Notes: generated by a model not told the origin, from the letters alone. Positions 11,528 through 23,706 are shown, counted from the stretch's first letter. The stretch is 64,000 bases of DNA from Heterocephalus glaber (GCF_000247695.1 NW_004624800.1:9614327-9678326), one strand, 5' to 3'. A program made the numbers and translations.

Positions 11528-13089
11528 TTGATAGGGTATGTACATATCTTTCTTCTAGTAAACAGTTTCTTCTCTCATTTACTCAAACATAAAATCTTAT
11601 GTCATCATTAATTCCTGTCTTTCCAACTTCCCATTTCTATCCAATATTTAAGTAGTATATGAGGCTGTTCTTACTTATTGGAAGAATTGATGTAATAACT
11701 AAAACTCACATGAAGTTTGAAACCAATAGTTAATGTGTCTTCAGGTGACAATGTTACTCATATTTGTAAGTAGTAAAGCACCAACAGATAAATTAATCAA
11801 TGAATACTAGAAAACAATGCTTTATTTTTTTTTAAAAAAAGGACCATTTCCCTCAATTCATCTAACCACATAAAAATGCCCATGAAAATAGTTTTCAGTC
11901 CTCTTCATGGAACAATTTTTGGTACCTGAAGAAAATTTAACAGATAGTACTTCAACTTTTCTAGTGACATCACCAATGTGTTCATCTAAGCTATGTGAAG
12001 CTCCCTCTTGTATCTTTAATAGCACATCTTGTGAGAGAATAAAACCATCACTTAATTATTTCTAATTGTACGCACTGTAGCAACAGAAGCAAAATATTCA
12101 TTTAACATATTTTTTATTAAATACTTTATTGATGGTCTTTATGCATATTGTTGGTGGTGATAGTGATGGTGGTACTGGTGTATGTGCGTGTATGCATGCA
12201 TGCATGCATGTGTATGTTTTGCCTCTTGGATACAAGCTATCTATGTATTACTTCCATTATGGCATTATATCTTTCTTTTTGAAGCAAAGTGATGTATAAA
12301 GATAACATCTCTCTAAAATTATTCATACTAAATATTTCTAAAGGTAATCCCATCAAGACAAATTTAATAAAATAAAGACCTAACTGTATTTTACAGATTT
12401 TGTATGTGTGCAAAGAAGAGTTTACTTGTGAAAATAGACATACAGAGCACTTAAAAATGGGAGAATTAATAACCTCCAAATATACTGTCAACCTGAATGG
12501 TAGGTAACATGGTCATAGTCTGACTGGGACTGGGGGAGCAGCAAATTCCATATGTCAAAAAGAGTGCAGGGAAGTCAATTAAAATGCTAACATTAGGCAG
12601 ATGCCTAACACGATTGTCTATTCACAGTAGGAAAATTTCTACTATTTTGGATGACAGATAAGGCACCTGTATTGGCAGGGCTAGACACAGGGTGAAGAGG
12701 TCTACATTAGGATTGAAAATTTCAGAAAATAATGCAGTCATATTCTCTGTCACATATACACTGAGATGCCTGCAGCTGGAAGTGGGGGGATCATGTTTAA
12801 GTTCGTGAGATAAGAAATAATGTTAAGTAAAAAAATGTATTCAAAAGTAAAAGCCATCTGAGATTCCACATCTGTCTCTCTTTTCCCAGGCTTTATTTCT
12901 TTCTCCAGTTCTCCCAATCTACTCAAACTCCATGTTCCAACTATTCTCATTAAGTGCAATTTTTAAATATATTGCTTAGCAAACATGTATTCATTTTCAA
13001 TACTTAAAGTTTCATACTAGCGACCTGCCCCTTCTGCCCACTTCCATGCAGTTATAATTGAAAAGTCTATTCTCAGTGGTTGCATACTT
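11528..13089. other. AT-rich DNA with a (TGCA)n run, otherwise unassigned
   Basis: A TGCATGCATGCATGCATG run is present at 12193-12210, within a GT-rich patch (12150-12220). No gene or repeat family could be recognised elsewhere in the stretch. Confidence 0.4.
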
Positions 13090-13250
13090 CTAATATTACA
13101 AACCCATAGTAACAAAACAGCATGAAACTGGCCCAAAAATAAACATACAGAACAATGGAACAGAATATAGGACAAAGAAACAAACTCATACAACTACTTC
13201 CGTCTGATTTTGTACAAAGGGGTCAGAAATAATAAAAGACTTTGAAATTT
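13090..13250 (+). mobile_element. L1 ORF2 fragment
   Basis: AAAACAGCATGAAACTGGCC, AACAATGGAACAGAATATAG and TTGTACAAAGGGGTC match in order the conserved ORF2 region between the reverse transcriptase and the C-terminal domain. It is a short fossil with no open frame. Confidence 0.6.
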
Positions 13251-13326
13251 TTTATACTTATTTACATATATACATAAAACCATACATTTTCAAGTTTAAA
13301 ATATTAAGGGTTCAGAAACTTTACTT

Positions 13327-13838
13327 GTGTAGCGTCAGGAACAATGCTACATAATTTTAGGGAAAAATCATTTGGTTAGCCTAGTTCTCTTGCCCACAGC
13401 CCAGCTATGGAATTCTGAGACATAATTCCATTTTGGCCTCCGGTCACAACTGAGACCTCAATGATCCGGTGATGTTGTGATTCTCCAGGACAAGAAACAT
13501 CCTGGGAGCTGAAAACATCCTGGGAGGAACAAACATCTACCCAGTTCCTCATTGTTCTTGGACTGTTACCATCTTGTTTAAGTGGATGTACTTAACTTTC
13601 TGCAAGTCATTTGTTACATTTGTTTCTCCTGATGTACTGAGTACTGAGTAAAAGGTGCGGTAAGCGGGGTGCTTTGTCTTTGCCTCCCAGAGCAGCACTG
13701 TTCAGAACCAAAGCTCAGCTTCTTCTCAGTCTCATTTTTCTACCTTTCCTGTAATTCGCGGTGTACTGCCGTGGCTCGCAGGAGACTAGGACTTAACTGC
13801 AGAGGTTCTAGTAACGTCCCCTTTCCTTATTCCCTATA
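13327..13838 (+). mobile_element. ERV LTR, apparently solo
   Basis: It starts TGTAG and ends near CCCTATA; the sister copy at the window start ends CTACA, so a TGTAG...CTACA terminal inverted repeat is plausible, at about 510 bases. The last ~155 bases match the LTR at 1-152. No primer-binding site or gag/pol-like sequence follows, so it reads as a solo LTR. The 5' edge is less certain than the 3' edge, and no clear TSD was found. Confidence 0.55.
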
Positions 13839-14055
13839 GTGTAGCTCCTGGTTCTGACAAAATATTTGGCAGATATTATATTCTTTATGCTTTGCTAGTG
13901 TTTGGGGCATGTATGTACATATGGTCAAAGCACTAAGCAACTGTTTCTTTGCTCAGGGAATGCTTGAGAACAGAAGAATTGTTGAGACAAGGTACCTGAC
14001 TTGGGCAAGAGGCTGACACCGATGGACTCAATTTTGCTTTAAAACCCGGGAGTTA

Positions 14056-14141
14056 GGCCAGGGATTTAGCTCAGTGGTTCCACTGCCTGCTTCACCACTA
14101 CAAGGTCCTGAGTTGCATCCCCGGTACCAAAAAAAAAAAGG
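14056..14141 (+). mobile_element. tRNA-derived (ID-like) SINE
   Basis: GGATTTAGCTCAGTGGTTCC (A box), GAGTTGCATCCCCGGTACC (B-box region) and an A-tail are present. Flanks TTTAAAACCCGGGAGTT and TTTAAACCAAGGAGTT look like a decayed target-site duplication. Same family as the copies at 22.65, 33.0 and 61.2 kb. Confidence 0.85.
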
Positions 14142-14827
14142 TTTAAACCAAGGAGTTGGTATCTATTACCTTTAGACCTCTCAGGCTTTAAATCAGTTTC
14201 CCTTCTACATATACATTCATATATTCACCTGCTATTTCCCCTTACAGATTAGAGAAAAAATATAGCAATTAAATAAATCTTAAATTATGATATAAATACT
14301 TAAAATCAATATATAGAATCAATAAAATTCTTTGCTTTTCTACATTTATAAAATCAATTCTGTTTTATGTAGATTGAATTGAGTTTTACTTTATTCAATA
14401 AATTTTTTTTCTTTTGCACAGAAGAAAGTGCTAGCTATAAAATAATATGTAACTTTTACTTACATCAGTTAAGATGTCTAATTTCATAAGTAAAATATTC
14501 ATAGGGCTATTTAAATATTAGTTCCATAGAAAGAATAAAACTACTGCTAAAACTTAATGATACTTCATATTATGATACTAGAAAGGTTTACATTTTACAT
14601 TATGGGAATTGCAGAGATGTAATTCTCAATCTTTATTATAATTTTTAAGATCCATGATTATTTAAACTAATAGGCTTCAGTTCTCCTAGCATCATATTTT
14701 GCATTAAAGTTTATCTGACATATTATAGTCTTAAGTATCAGTATTGTATATTTTATCTGAGTTTCCAAAGATACTACACCAGTATTTCTACATTCACATT
14801 AATAAAAGAAATTGAAATGTTTGGAGA

Positions 14828-14830
<3 letters not shown>
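14142..14830. other. AT-rich DNA, no recognisable feature
   Basis: Nothing could be assigned on either strand. Confidence 0.45.
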
Positions 14831-14832
<2 letters not shown>

Positions 14833-14874
<42 letters not shown>

Positions 14875-14896
14875 TGAGAGGGAGAGAGAGAGAGAA
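14833..14896. repeat. (TG)20 then (GA)n microsatellite
   Basis: Twenty uninterrupted TG units (14833-14872) are followed by a GA-rich run. The length makes it likely to be polymorphic. Confidence 0.95.
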
Positions 14897-15199
14897 ACTG
14901 AGGGCTGGAAATTAAGAAAGCTCACAAAAGAAAATAAGATAGAATCTTGTCATGAACCACTCTGCTGATCTGTGCAATTTAATAAATATCCAGCAAATTG
15001 AATCAACAATAAATATTCTTTAAAGTAACAAAGGGCTCCCTATTCCAAAAAATTTTTTGATTGTGTGTGCTTAAATTAAACAATATGATTTTTAAAAATA
15101 CAAATATGTAACAAAATGATTACTGTCCTTTGAATCTTTGATACTTAAACATTAACAAACTCATTTGATTCAGAAAGAGTTTCGGAGACATTACAAGCC

Positions 15200-15373
15200 T
15201 TTGGAGAGCTGGGCATGGTGGGACAATACAACAGCTCCAGCATTTGAGATACAGGAAGACACCATCTGGGGTACATGGCAGTATACCAAGGATTACATAA
15301 GGATCCTTGAGGATTACATAAGGAGACTCTGCCTCAAACAGACACATACAGACACACACACACACACACACAC
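15200..15373 (+). mobile_element. Degenerate B1-like SINE ending in (CA)n
   Basis: GAGCTGGGCATGGTGGGACA resembles a B1 head and GAGACTCTGCCTCAAA resembles its tail, with an (AC)n run at 15351-15373. The centre is aberrant and holds a local duplication of AGGATTACATAAGGA (about 15289 and 15310), so the assignment is tentative. Confidence 0.4.
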
Positions 15374-15837
15374 CATGGAATATATGAAAATCTACCTACC
15401 TTTAGTTATTCAAAACTCTGATACCTATTTTAAATTTTGAAAAATTTCACTAAACATATTATATACAGATCTTTTGTGATGTTAAATGTTTGTCTTTTGT
15501 TATTCTCATTTCCAGTGGTAATTTTAGTTTCAAAACTACAATATAAAATTTTTAAATTTAAAAATTATTAAATAGGTGATTAATAATAGAATTCTAGCCT
15601 TGACTATAAACGTTTCTTTGAAAAAATTTATACCAATAATATACACTATGTAAGTACTCTTCTAAACATTTTATGTATTTTTTCATAAATTAATCTTCAC
15701 AAAAACCATGAAATATGTGCTATTATTAAATCTACTTAATGTGTGATGGCTCCCCACCTCTACTGCACATGCTTTTATTTAATGTAAGAAATGGAATGTT
15801 GAGAACTAAATGGAGCTTTCTAGTACTTAAAAATGAC
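15374..15837. other. AT-rich DNA, no recognisable feature
   Basis: Nothing could be assigned on either strand. Confidence 0.4.
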
Positions 15838-15980
15838 ATATACTTGCAATCTCAGCATGAGAGGCTGAAGCAGGAGAATTGCTACAAAGTGAAGGGTACT
15901 CTGAGTTAGATAATAATTTCAAGGCCAACTTGAGCTACATAGTGAGATGGTATCTCAAAAAAAACCAAGAAAAAAATAAA
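15838..15980 (+). mobile_element. B1-type SINE
   Basis: It contains CTTGCAATCTCAGCATGAGA, GGCTGAAGCAGGAGAATTGC, AAGGCCAACTTGAGCTACAT and AGTGAGATGGTATCTCAAAA with an A-tail. The first few bases of the B1 head are missing or diverged. Confidence 0.75.
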
Positions 15981-15989
15981 ATGATTAAA

Positions 15990-16285
15990 ATGTCTCTAAT
16001 CAATTAAAGACTTAATGGAAAATCTGAAACTGTAAACATACTAGAAGAAAACATAGGTGAGAAGCTGGTTTACATAGATCTTGGCAAAGATCTCTTAGAT
16101 ATAACCCTAAAAGAATAAGGAAAAAATAGACAAATGAACCTGAACCACACTATAAATCTGCACAGGGTCAAAAAAAAAAAAAGAAAGAAAGAAAGCAAAG
16201 ACAAACAAACAAACAAAAAACATCAGTGAAGAGACAACCTACATAATAGGAGAAATTATTTGAAACTACATCTGATAAGAGATCA
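15990..16285 (+). mobile_element. L1 ORF2 C-terminal-region fragment
   Basis: Segments in ORF2 order are present: AAACATACTAGAAGAAAACA, CTTGGCAAAGATCTCTTAGA, a simple (AAAG)n/(AAAC)n expansion at about 16169-16220, then AGACAACCTACATAATAGGA and CATCTGATAAGAG. It is dead, with no frame. Confidence 0.6.
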
Positions 16286-16720
16286 CTTTAGTCAGTTTCC
16301 CATGACAGTGATGGAATAATTCAGCTACCTTAATTAAGAAAATAAGTTTCTTTTTTCTTTAGCTCAAAGTTCTGGAGGGTCAAGTTCCAAAGTTAGGGGG
16401 CAAAATGGGCTTGGTCTTTGGTGATAACCTGACTGCAGATAGCAAGTATGACATGAGTAAAACCACGTGTGAGAGAAGAATACATCTGGAGGACAGAAGT
16501 TAGAGAACAATTCTGGGGTCAGGTTCATTATTAAAACAACTTACTATCTCTGGAGTTGAAGAATCTCACAAGAGCTACTTTAACACTTTGGAAGGCAACT
16601 CCCATAATGATTCAAGCACCTCCCACTAGCCTGCACCTCTTGAAGGTCTACCATCTCATGTTGGGATGCTGAGGACCAGCCCCTTGATACACAAAACCTT
16701 GGGGACCACACAGAAAACAT
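16286..16720 (-). mobile_element. MaLR/MST-like LTR
   Basis: It shows the antisense MaLR order: AGCTCAAAGTTCTGGAGGGT, CAAGTTCCAAAGTTAGGGGG, a middle section, then AAGCACCTCCCACTAGCC and CAGCCCCTTGATACACAAAA. It is more complete than the copy at 4.1 kb. Confidence 0.5.
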
Positions 16721-16864
16721 TTTCAAATGATGACAGTGCGAATAGTCAAAGCATAGAAATAACTCAGATCCATTACAAAAATAAACTTCAATAAAAAATA
16801 GAGAAAAAAACACATTGATCTCAAAAGAAGATAAGAATAGAGCCAAAATACCCAAAAGGTATAG

Positions 16865-17312
16865 GTGACCACATTTTATGGAAGATATTGTAGCTTTTAC
16901 ACATTGAAGGTTTGTGGTAACCCTGTGTTGAATAAGTCAATTGAAGCCAGTTTTCCAACTTCTTGTTTCACTATATTTTCTTCTTTCACTTCTTGTCTCT
17001 ATGTCACATTTCAGGTACCCTCTAACATTTCAAACTTTTTATTACTATTATATTTTTGTGGTGATGAATGACCTTTGATGTTATTACCATTACTGTTTTG
17101 TGGTACCACAAGTCTAGTGCATATAAGGTGGCAAATCTAATCAATAAATGTGTGTGTTCTGACTGCTCCATCAACAGGACAATCTTTCTCTTCTCCCTCC
17201 CCTCCCCTCCCCTCCCTTTCCTTCTCCCTCTCTCTCTCTCTCTCCCCCTCTCCCCTCTCTCTCTTCTGTTTTTGACCTCCCTAAAGCATGAGACATAGCA
17301 TTATTAAAACAT
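16865..17312 (+). mobile_element. Tigger-type (pogo) DNA transposon, 5' fragment
   Basis: Distinctive Tigger 5' leader segments occur in order: CACATTGAAGGTTTGTGGTA, ACCCTGTGTTGAATAAGTC, TCTCTATGTCACATTTCAGG, ACCTTTGATGTTATTACC, GCATATAAGGTGGCAAATC, AATAAATGTGTGTGTTCTG and ACTGCTCCATCAACAGGAC, then CCTCCCTAAAGCATGAGACA. The copy stops before any transposase coding sequence. The normally short pyrimidine stretch inside it is expanded (17191-17270). Confidence 0.7.
17191..17270. repeat. Polypyrimidine (TCCC)n/(TC)n tract
   Basis: A continuous C/T run with (CCCCT)n and (CT)n sub-blocks lies within the Tigger fragment at the place where that element carries a CTCTCTCCCTCTC-like leader. Confidence 0.9.
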
Positions 17313-18979
17313 AGCCATCCAAAAACACTACCATTGTTTCAAAATTGCTTCAGTTAAATCACTTGCCCCTTGCCTATTTGACTTTTCTGCATAACTCAGA
17401 CTAATGCACCGTGGAAACATTGCATACACATTCACGATTGATTGATCTTAAGACCTCATTGAGTAAACACTAGCTTATCAAGCACTCAGCGTTGAAGCAC
17501 CACACTGTAAAGATCTGCTGAGTGTTTAACAAACATTCACACGTAAATCCATGGATACAATCTCAGATTAAATATTTCTTATTTTGAAACCTTGAGTTAT
17601 ATAATTGTAACGATTTCATAAATTTAGAAAAACTTTCCTTAAGTATTGGAAATATGGATTACATTATCACAACCACTTTACTTGTGAAATTTGTTTTTAT
17701 ATTGGTTTATCTAAATAACTTTATCTCTTCTTCCTATTTGTCTCCTCTGCCTGTGATTCTTTATAACAGTGATGAGAAAGAGGAGTGATTATTGGCAACC
17801 AACATACTTAGTTTAACTTGGAGTTAAAACTTTCACGTAATTCTTGTCTCATCATTGTCATCTCTATGAAGTAGGCTTGTCTTTACTTTCTAGCTTGGTT
17901 ATCTTCCATTTTATCTAGATATGACTTTATTTTCAGAGGAGATGAAAATTTTATTGCAGAAAAAATGTAAGATGGGAAAAATAAGCTAGCTGACTATATT
18001 GGCTTTTTAATATGGTTTTACTGAGGTCCAGAGGCTCATATTGTTTAAATGAGAGGAGTTCCCTTTAAAGTGTTTCATGTCCTCATTTTCTTTTCTGTTT
18101 CTGATCATGGAGGGTGACTTTAAACCTAGTAAGAAAAAAATTAAACTCTTTCCTCATAATGTGAGTCTGTTCGTTGTGCACCATTTCAAGTATTCTTTTA
18201 AGGATGGGTATTCTCTCTTTTCCATAATTGAGCTGATCCAAAAGCTTCAATGCAATCAGAAGTACTGCTATATCCATACATATATATTTTTAATTAGATT
18301 TGTGTTGTGCATAAAGAGTAAAAAATAAACAAAATAAAATAGATTGGATGTACTGCTATTGTGTTAAAACAGCCTATCTGTTTTATATTAAATCATCAGG
18401 TCATGCGTATGGATAAATATTGCATGTAAAAATATAGTATGGAATAGTAGGAAGATATATCACTGAGGGCCTATTGAGGAATACAAATTCAGTTTTGTTT
18501 TAAAGATACAAATTGAAATTGTGATTTCACCTGACTGACAAGAACTGGGGAGGAAAATTTAAGAAAGGCAAATCTGAAGATAATAGCATTTGGATCCTAA
18601 ACTCAGATACACTCATGTGTAGATCTTACACCAAAGCACAAAATGCAGTTGGGAAAAGGACAGTGCAGAAGAAATCTTGAAATGAAATCTCTCCACAAAG
18701 GGAGACTAGAGACAGGCCCAGGGAGCTGCTGTGGTTACACACAGAAATCTGTGGCATAAACATCCAAATCCACCCACTGATGAATCCTGAGTGTCATATC
18801 TAAGAAATAAGGCATGTGTTTTATTGATTCAATTCAAAACTTGAGCCCCTTCCAATTATTGTACATATACAGCCCACAACTACACAGACACCACTGCCCA
18901 AGGTTGATAGAAATGGTGGTCATAGTGTCAGCCTCAATGAAAATAACACACTTCAAAATAACCAAACTCATTTTTTGTG
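17313..18979. other. AT-rich DNA, no recognisable feature
   Basis: Nothing could be assigned. Short open frames near 18.1-18.3 kb show no domain and overlap each other on both strands. Confidence 0.4.
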
Positions 18980-19385
18980 TATTGCAATTATTCTAGAAGC
19001 CTCATGGTCTGGAATAGTTGGCTGCACTGCTTCTGGAAACTTAAAAAGAAAATTCCTGTCCTTGATTTTCCCTGTGTTTACATATTTACTGTAGTCCTTA
19101 ACTCGTGTCTCACTTCTTATTTAAAGCCAACAACAGCTGGGAGAATCTTTCTGCTGTCACTTCTCTCTGGTTCTCTTCTTCCTCTGTCCTCCCCTTGAAA
19201 AGACTCCTGTGAATTTATTGGCTTACTTGCATAATCCAAGTAACTTCTCCATCTTGAGGTCAACACACCAGCAAATTCAATTACATCTGCAAGCTTTCTT
19301 CCATTTACCATAATGCTCTATAGTCAGTGTTCCTAAGGATTAGGATTCAAATACCTTTGGAGAATCATTATTCTGCACACAGTAG
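18980..19385 (-). mobile_element. MLT1-like MaLR LTR
   Basis: It shows the antisense MLT1 order: pyrimidine-rich TCACTTCTCTCTGGTTCTC, GACTCCTGTGAATTTATTGG, GCATAATCCAAGTAACTTCT, CCATCTTGAGGTCAACACAC, AATTCAATTACATCTGCAAG, then GATTCAAATACCTTTGGAGA and ATTATTCTGCACACAGTAG at the element's start. It is old and diverged. Confidence 0.6.
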
Positions 19386-20335
19386 CATTTAATAAGTTTG
19401 ATGTGAATGTAGTTTGGACTAGGAAGTTTCAAAATTCTAAAGTAGAAGAAGACGGCTATATCAAGCAGAGACAAGATGAAAACATGAATTAAGTTAGTGG
19501 AAGTTAGAAAAAGTGATAGTTGTAAATGATGAATTCACTGCTGGACATAATGAAAGAAGGGGAAAAGAAGCCAAAAAGCTTAATATAATGCATAACTGTT
19601 TCAACAATGAATGATATTATTTCCATTTTGATTTAGAGCAAATCACAAGTTACCAAATAGAGCTTATATTTCAGTAAAATTGCCTATTTTGGGTTAGTCA
19701 GACTGCAAATCAAGACTATAGTACAGCAGAGGCTTCAAGCAATTTATCAAATCATGTCAAATAAAAAGCAGTTACATTGATACTTCAAATATTCCTTCTT
19801 GTCTTTTCTCTTTTTTATAACATTCTATCCATGAAGTTGAAAAAAAAGTAACAGTTGATTGGAAAGAAAATATCATTCATTTTGTATACATATGTACTCT
19901 AACAAACACTTTAAAGACTCCACAATACCTTTCATCCTGATGCCTAAAACTGAAACCTCCCTATATGTCTAGCATTCAAATCACTTATAAAACTTATAAA
20001 ATAAAATATTTCTATTCATAAAAATGACACCAGCATAGAGGAGGCTTCCTCTCCTTGCTCACTGTCCTCAGATATTTGGTCCCTCTTTTTATTCTTGAGC
20101 TAGCTCACCCTTTTTTTCACTTTTTCAGCCTTTGCACTTTCTGTTGTTTCTACCTGGAGTATGATACCCCAGATTTTTGCCCAGTCCTCTCTGTAAAGTG
20201 GCCTTTTCCTATTCACTTATCTAAAGGAATTCACTTCTCCCCACCCTATCCAGGTGTTCTCTCATTTCACATTTTCTGTTGATTTCAAATATCTTATCTC
20301 CTTGTTTTATTTCTTTGTTTGATCACTTACTCCTT
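19386..20335. other. AT-rich DNA, no recognisable feature
   Basis: Nothing could be assigned on either strand. Confidence 0.45.
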
Positions 20336-20812
20336 AGGTAGGGCTTGAATATGAAATTTCACTCCAAGTCTCATGTGTTTAAGGCTTGGTTCCAAGAACA
20401 ACCATGTTCAGAGATGGGGCTTTTGGAAGGTGATTGGATCCTGAGAGCTTTAACTTCATCAATGAATTAATCCATCGATAGATTCATTAATTGATGGCCT
20501 TCTTGGGAGGTGAATGAAATTTAGGCAGTGGGGATTACTTGAATGGAGTAGGAAGGTGGTTTGAGCTCTTGGAGAGTATTCTTGACCTCTCTCTCCTCCC
20601 TTCCCTCTTTCCTCTTCTAGTCACAAAAAGATGAACAGATTTGCTTCTCTATGCTTTTCTACCATGATGTTCCTTCATAATCACAGCCTAGAAAACACGG
20701 AACCGGCCAACCATAGCCTGAAACCTCTGCAACCATAAGCCAAAAATAAACTTTCCTCCTCTGTTTCCTCTTGTGTTTTGTCACAGCAACAAAATGCTGA
20801 CTAGGACACCTG
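20336..20812 (+). mobile_element. MaLR/MST-like LTR, near complete
   Basis: It runs from GGGCTTGAATATGAAATTTC through GAAGGTGATTGGATCCTGAG, GAATTAATCCATCGATAG and AACCATAGCCTGAAACCTC to AGCCAAAAATAAACTTTCC (polyadenylation region) and the terminal AAATGCTGACTAGGACACC. That is the full MST/THE1-type LTR layout in sense orientation. No internal MaLR sequence follows, so it is a solo LTR. Confidence 0.65.
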
Positions 20813-22635
20813 TTAAAATCCATGCACTGTGACAGCAAACATTTTTCTTTTGTTTTAATTTCTTTATCTCCAGAATTCTCATAGGGTATGGCTCAGATTA
20901 AGCCGATCCTAAATAGTGATGCCTGCTGAATTATAGAATGTGAAATTATTATACCTTCATAGGTGGTAATCACTTTCATAATAGCAAATTTTGTTGAAAT
21001 GGGGTAACTTATACATAATTTGGTAACTTATATTTAGAAAAATAAGTATCCATACACTTGTTTCTTCTCATGGGATCAACATTTCCTTCTGACCTCCTCC
21101 ATATGGAAGGGTAAGCTGAATTAAAACTGGTATTTTTTTTTTTTGAGGAACTGTCAAAGCTCTGTGTCCAAACTATCCAGTTTCTTGATGATGTACAGAT
21201 CATGCTTTTTTTCACAAAAATATGCTCAAAGTTATATTTTATACCAATTAGGAAGATATATTGCAAATTCTGTTATATAGATGCACTGCTAATATTTTCT
21301 ATTTATTCTGAATACTGACGGGTTCCAACATGAAATATCTTGCATATATTGCATTTACCAACCAGTTAGAGCATAGGTAATTTCTGGAAAATGGAAAAAG
21401 GTAGGAGAGATTATATGAACTTTCAGAAATGATGGTAGAGTGAAGAAGACAAAAGATTTTGCAATCATATTTTACTTCAAATGGTTATATTTTGCTTTAA
21501 TAGGATAAAGATTATGCAAGACAATTTGATATCTTTTTTGATCCAATTTGGTCTGATTTTTACCACAATAATTATCAACAATATGAAAAGCATTTTAGTA
21601 GTGGATCAAAACACAATTCATATCTATTATATTAGGCGCTTTACCTTCTTACCTTCTTTTTATGGTGATGTGACATTAAACTGGTGAAGGTGTCTTCACT
21701 GTTATTTTCTTCCCATGAGTAAGAAAAAAAATAATACTATAAGTCTCTTATCTACTCAAATATTTTAGAACTCATACATTTAGTACCTTAAGTACTATTG
21801 TTCTTGTTTTCTCTATGATCATTATTTTAAGCAACTTGTTGAACAAGTTTCATATTCGTGTCTTACTATTGATAACAATTATATTTATCACATTTGTATA
21901 AGAAAGAAAAATTGTCCTTTTCACAGTTCATACAATCTCATAAACTTCTATTAAACAGTAAGGTCATCTGTTTCAATAGCTATGAGATTTGGATCACTCA
22001 ACATTATATCTGCTAAGTAGGGAAATAATGGTACACAATAAATGATAGGAAGCACACAGGTTCTCCAAATAATATTGTCAGTTCTCTGAAATTACTGTTA
22101 GTTTTTATTCATATGGAACACCATTCTATAATACTGAGTCACTTATCCTGCTTTTAACACTGGGACAATACGTAATTTTTGCTTTTGACACCAAGCATTA
22201 CTATTTAAAGATGTCTGTTACATCCCTAGAAGATCCTTCTTGTCCCATATTTATAACTGTTACTGAATAATGTGTTTTTCAGCCAAAACGCTGACTTCAT
22301 TTTCCATTTTTCTTTAAAAATGTTGGGAATGGTGAGTTCTAATTTTGGAATTCCTCAGATTAACATTCTAGAAACCTTGCTTTCTCCCTCCTTCTCTTTT
22401 CCTAAAGCATTCCACTTATTTTACTGTTCTTGTGTTGTGACTCTCAAATTTACATCTAAATTTCATGACTGTCCTCTAATTTTTAAAAACAGATCACCAA
22501 AGATAATTAAAAATTATCGCATACAAGTTCTCCAGAGCTAATATATACAAAAATGAAAAGCTTCCCTGATACAAAACAAAAAGTAACAATAATAAAAAAA
22601 TAAAAATTCTCAACCATTGTTCATGCTTGTCTACA
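20813..22635. other. AT-rich DNA, no recognisable feature
   Basis: Nothing could be assigned on either strand. Confidence 0.45.
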
Positions 22636-22749
22636 AAAGAATCAGAATATGGCTGGGGATTTAGCTCAGTGGTTTCGCCGCCTGCTGCGCAAGCGCAAGG
22701 GCCTGATTTTGATCCCCAGTACCAAAAAAAAAAAAAAGAATCAGAATAA
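22636..22749 (+). mobile_element. Young ID-like SINE with intact TSD
   Basis: The body (22651-22735) starts GGCTGGGGATTTAGCTCAGT, has a GCCGCCTGCTGCGCAAGCGC centre, a TGATTTTGATCCCCAGTACC B-box region and an A14 tail. AAAGAATCAGAATA occurs directly before the head and again after the tail, a clean target-site duplication. It is the best-preserved sense copy of this SINE here. Confidence 0.92.
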
Positions 22750-23057
22750 TCAATTGTATTGTTTTGTAAAAAGTCAGGAAGTCGCTCTTCTTTATTCCTC
22801 TTCAATTTTCATCTCCAGTAACTATGTCATGCACCTGTTACCACAGTATATTTTAAATTCAAGTCTATTTCCATGGGTCCCTTACTGGTTTATCTTGTCA
22901 CCATCTTTACCCATGCCTACTCTAGGAACTTTTTTAGGATTTTTGTATTCCTCCCCGCATAAGTCCTCCATGTGAAATGGCCTATATGTATATAAAGCGT
23001 GCTCAATTTCATGAGCATTTAATTACAGAAAGGCAAATATTTCAAAAACATGATATA
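22750..23057. other. AT-rich DNA, no recognisable feature
   Basis: Nothing could be assigned on either strand. Confidence 0.4.
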
Positions 23058-23366
23058 ACATTCCATTTCTTTTTTTTTCCTTAAATTCTTTTATTGGTAC
23101 AGTTTAGGTAAACAATACATTTACATTTATCATTGGGTGCTTGTGCCCCTACATGATGTATCTTGGTTCTTATTTTTTTCCCCATTACGTTTGCGGCCTT
23201 CACCCCTCCACCCTTCCCTATTTACATAGACTTTGTTTCCATTTTTTTCTTTTCTCAGAATTTTTCCTTTTTTTTTTTTTTTTGGTACCGGGGCTCGAAC
23301 TCCTGACCTTGCTCTTGAGAGGCAGGTATGGTGCCACTGAGCTAAATCCTCGGTCCATTCCATTTC
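23058..23366 (-). mobile_element. SINE-L1 3' UTR chimera flanked by one TSD
   Basis: Read on the minus strand it is a full ID-like SINE (head GGACCGAGGATTTAGCTC, 23355 down to about 23284) with its A-run, then L1 3' UTR (about 23265 down to 23071), then the L1 A-rich end. CATTCCATTTCT occurs at 23059-23070 and again at 23355-23366, so one duplication brackets both parts. This is the form expected when L1 reverse transcriptase switches from L1 RNA to a SINE RNA during insertion. Confidence 0.75.
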
Positions 23367-23589
23367 TATCTTAATCAACACTAAAGGTAATGTTGTAGTT
23401 GCAAAGCTTTGGTATGGATACAAAGTAAGAGAAAATTTCATACAATTTTCTGTATATTAATCCAAAAATAATCTCTTTGTAATTTAATTTAGAAATATGT
23501 AATAATGTTAAATAGGCTGTCCACATTAGTCAATAATCTCATTTAGGTTACTTCGAAGAAAATCTGTCACACATGGAAAAATGAGCACA

Positions 23590-23706
23590 TGGAAGAGGCA
23601 GGAGAATTGCCGCAAGTTTGAAGCCAGCCTGGGCTACATAGTAAGACCCTGTTCAGAAAAACAAAAGAAAACAAAAAGAAATCCCATCCAAACAAACAAA
23701 CAAACA
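23590..23706 (+). mobile_element. B1-type SINE, 5'-truncated
   Basis: GGAAGAGGCAGGAGAATTGC, GAAGCCAGCCTGGGCTACAT and AGTAAGACCCTGTTCAGAAA are followed by an A-rich (CAAA)n tail. The first third of the monomer is missing. Confidence 0.75.

Noticed and set aside
1..13838. The two similar LTRs as the ends of one provirus
   Set aside because: They have the same orientation, but the 13 kb between holds L1, SINE, MaLR and plain AT-rich DNA and no gag/pol/env-like sequence. Independent insertions fit better.
22651..22735. A functional tRNA gene
   Set aside because: The A and B boxes are tRNA-like, but the 3' half cannot form an acceptor stem with the 5' end, it has a poly(A) tail and TSD, and there are several copies. 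It is a SINE.
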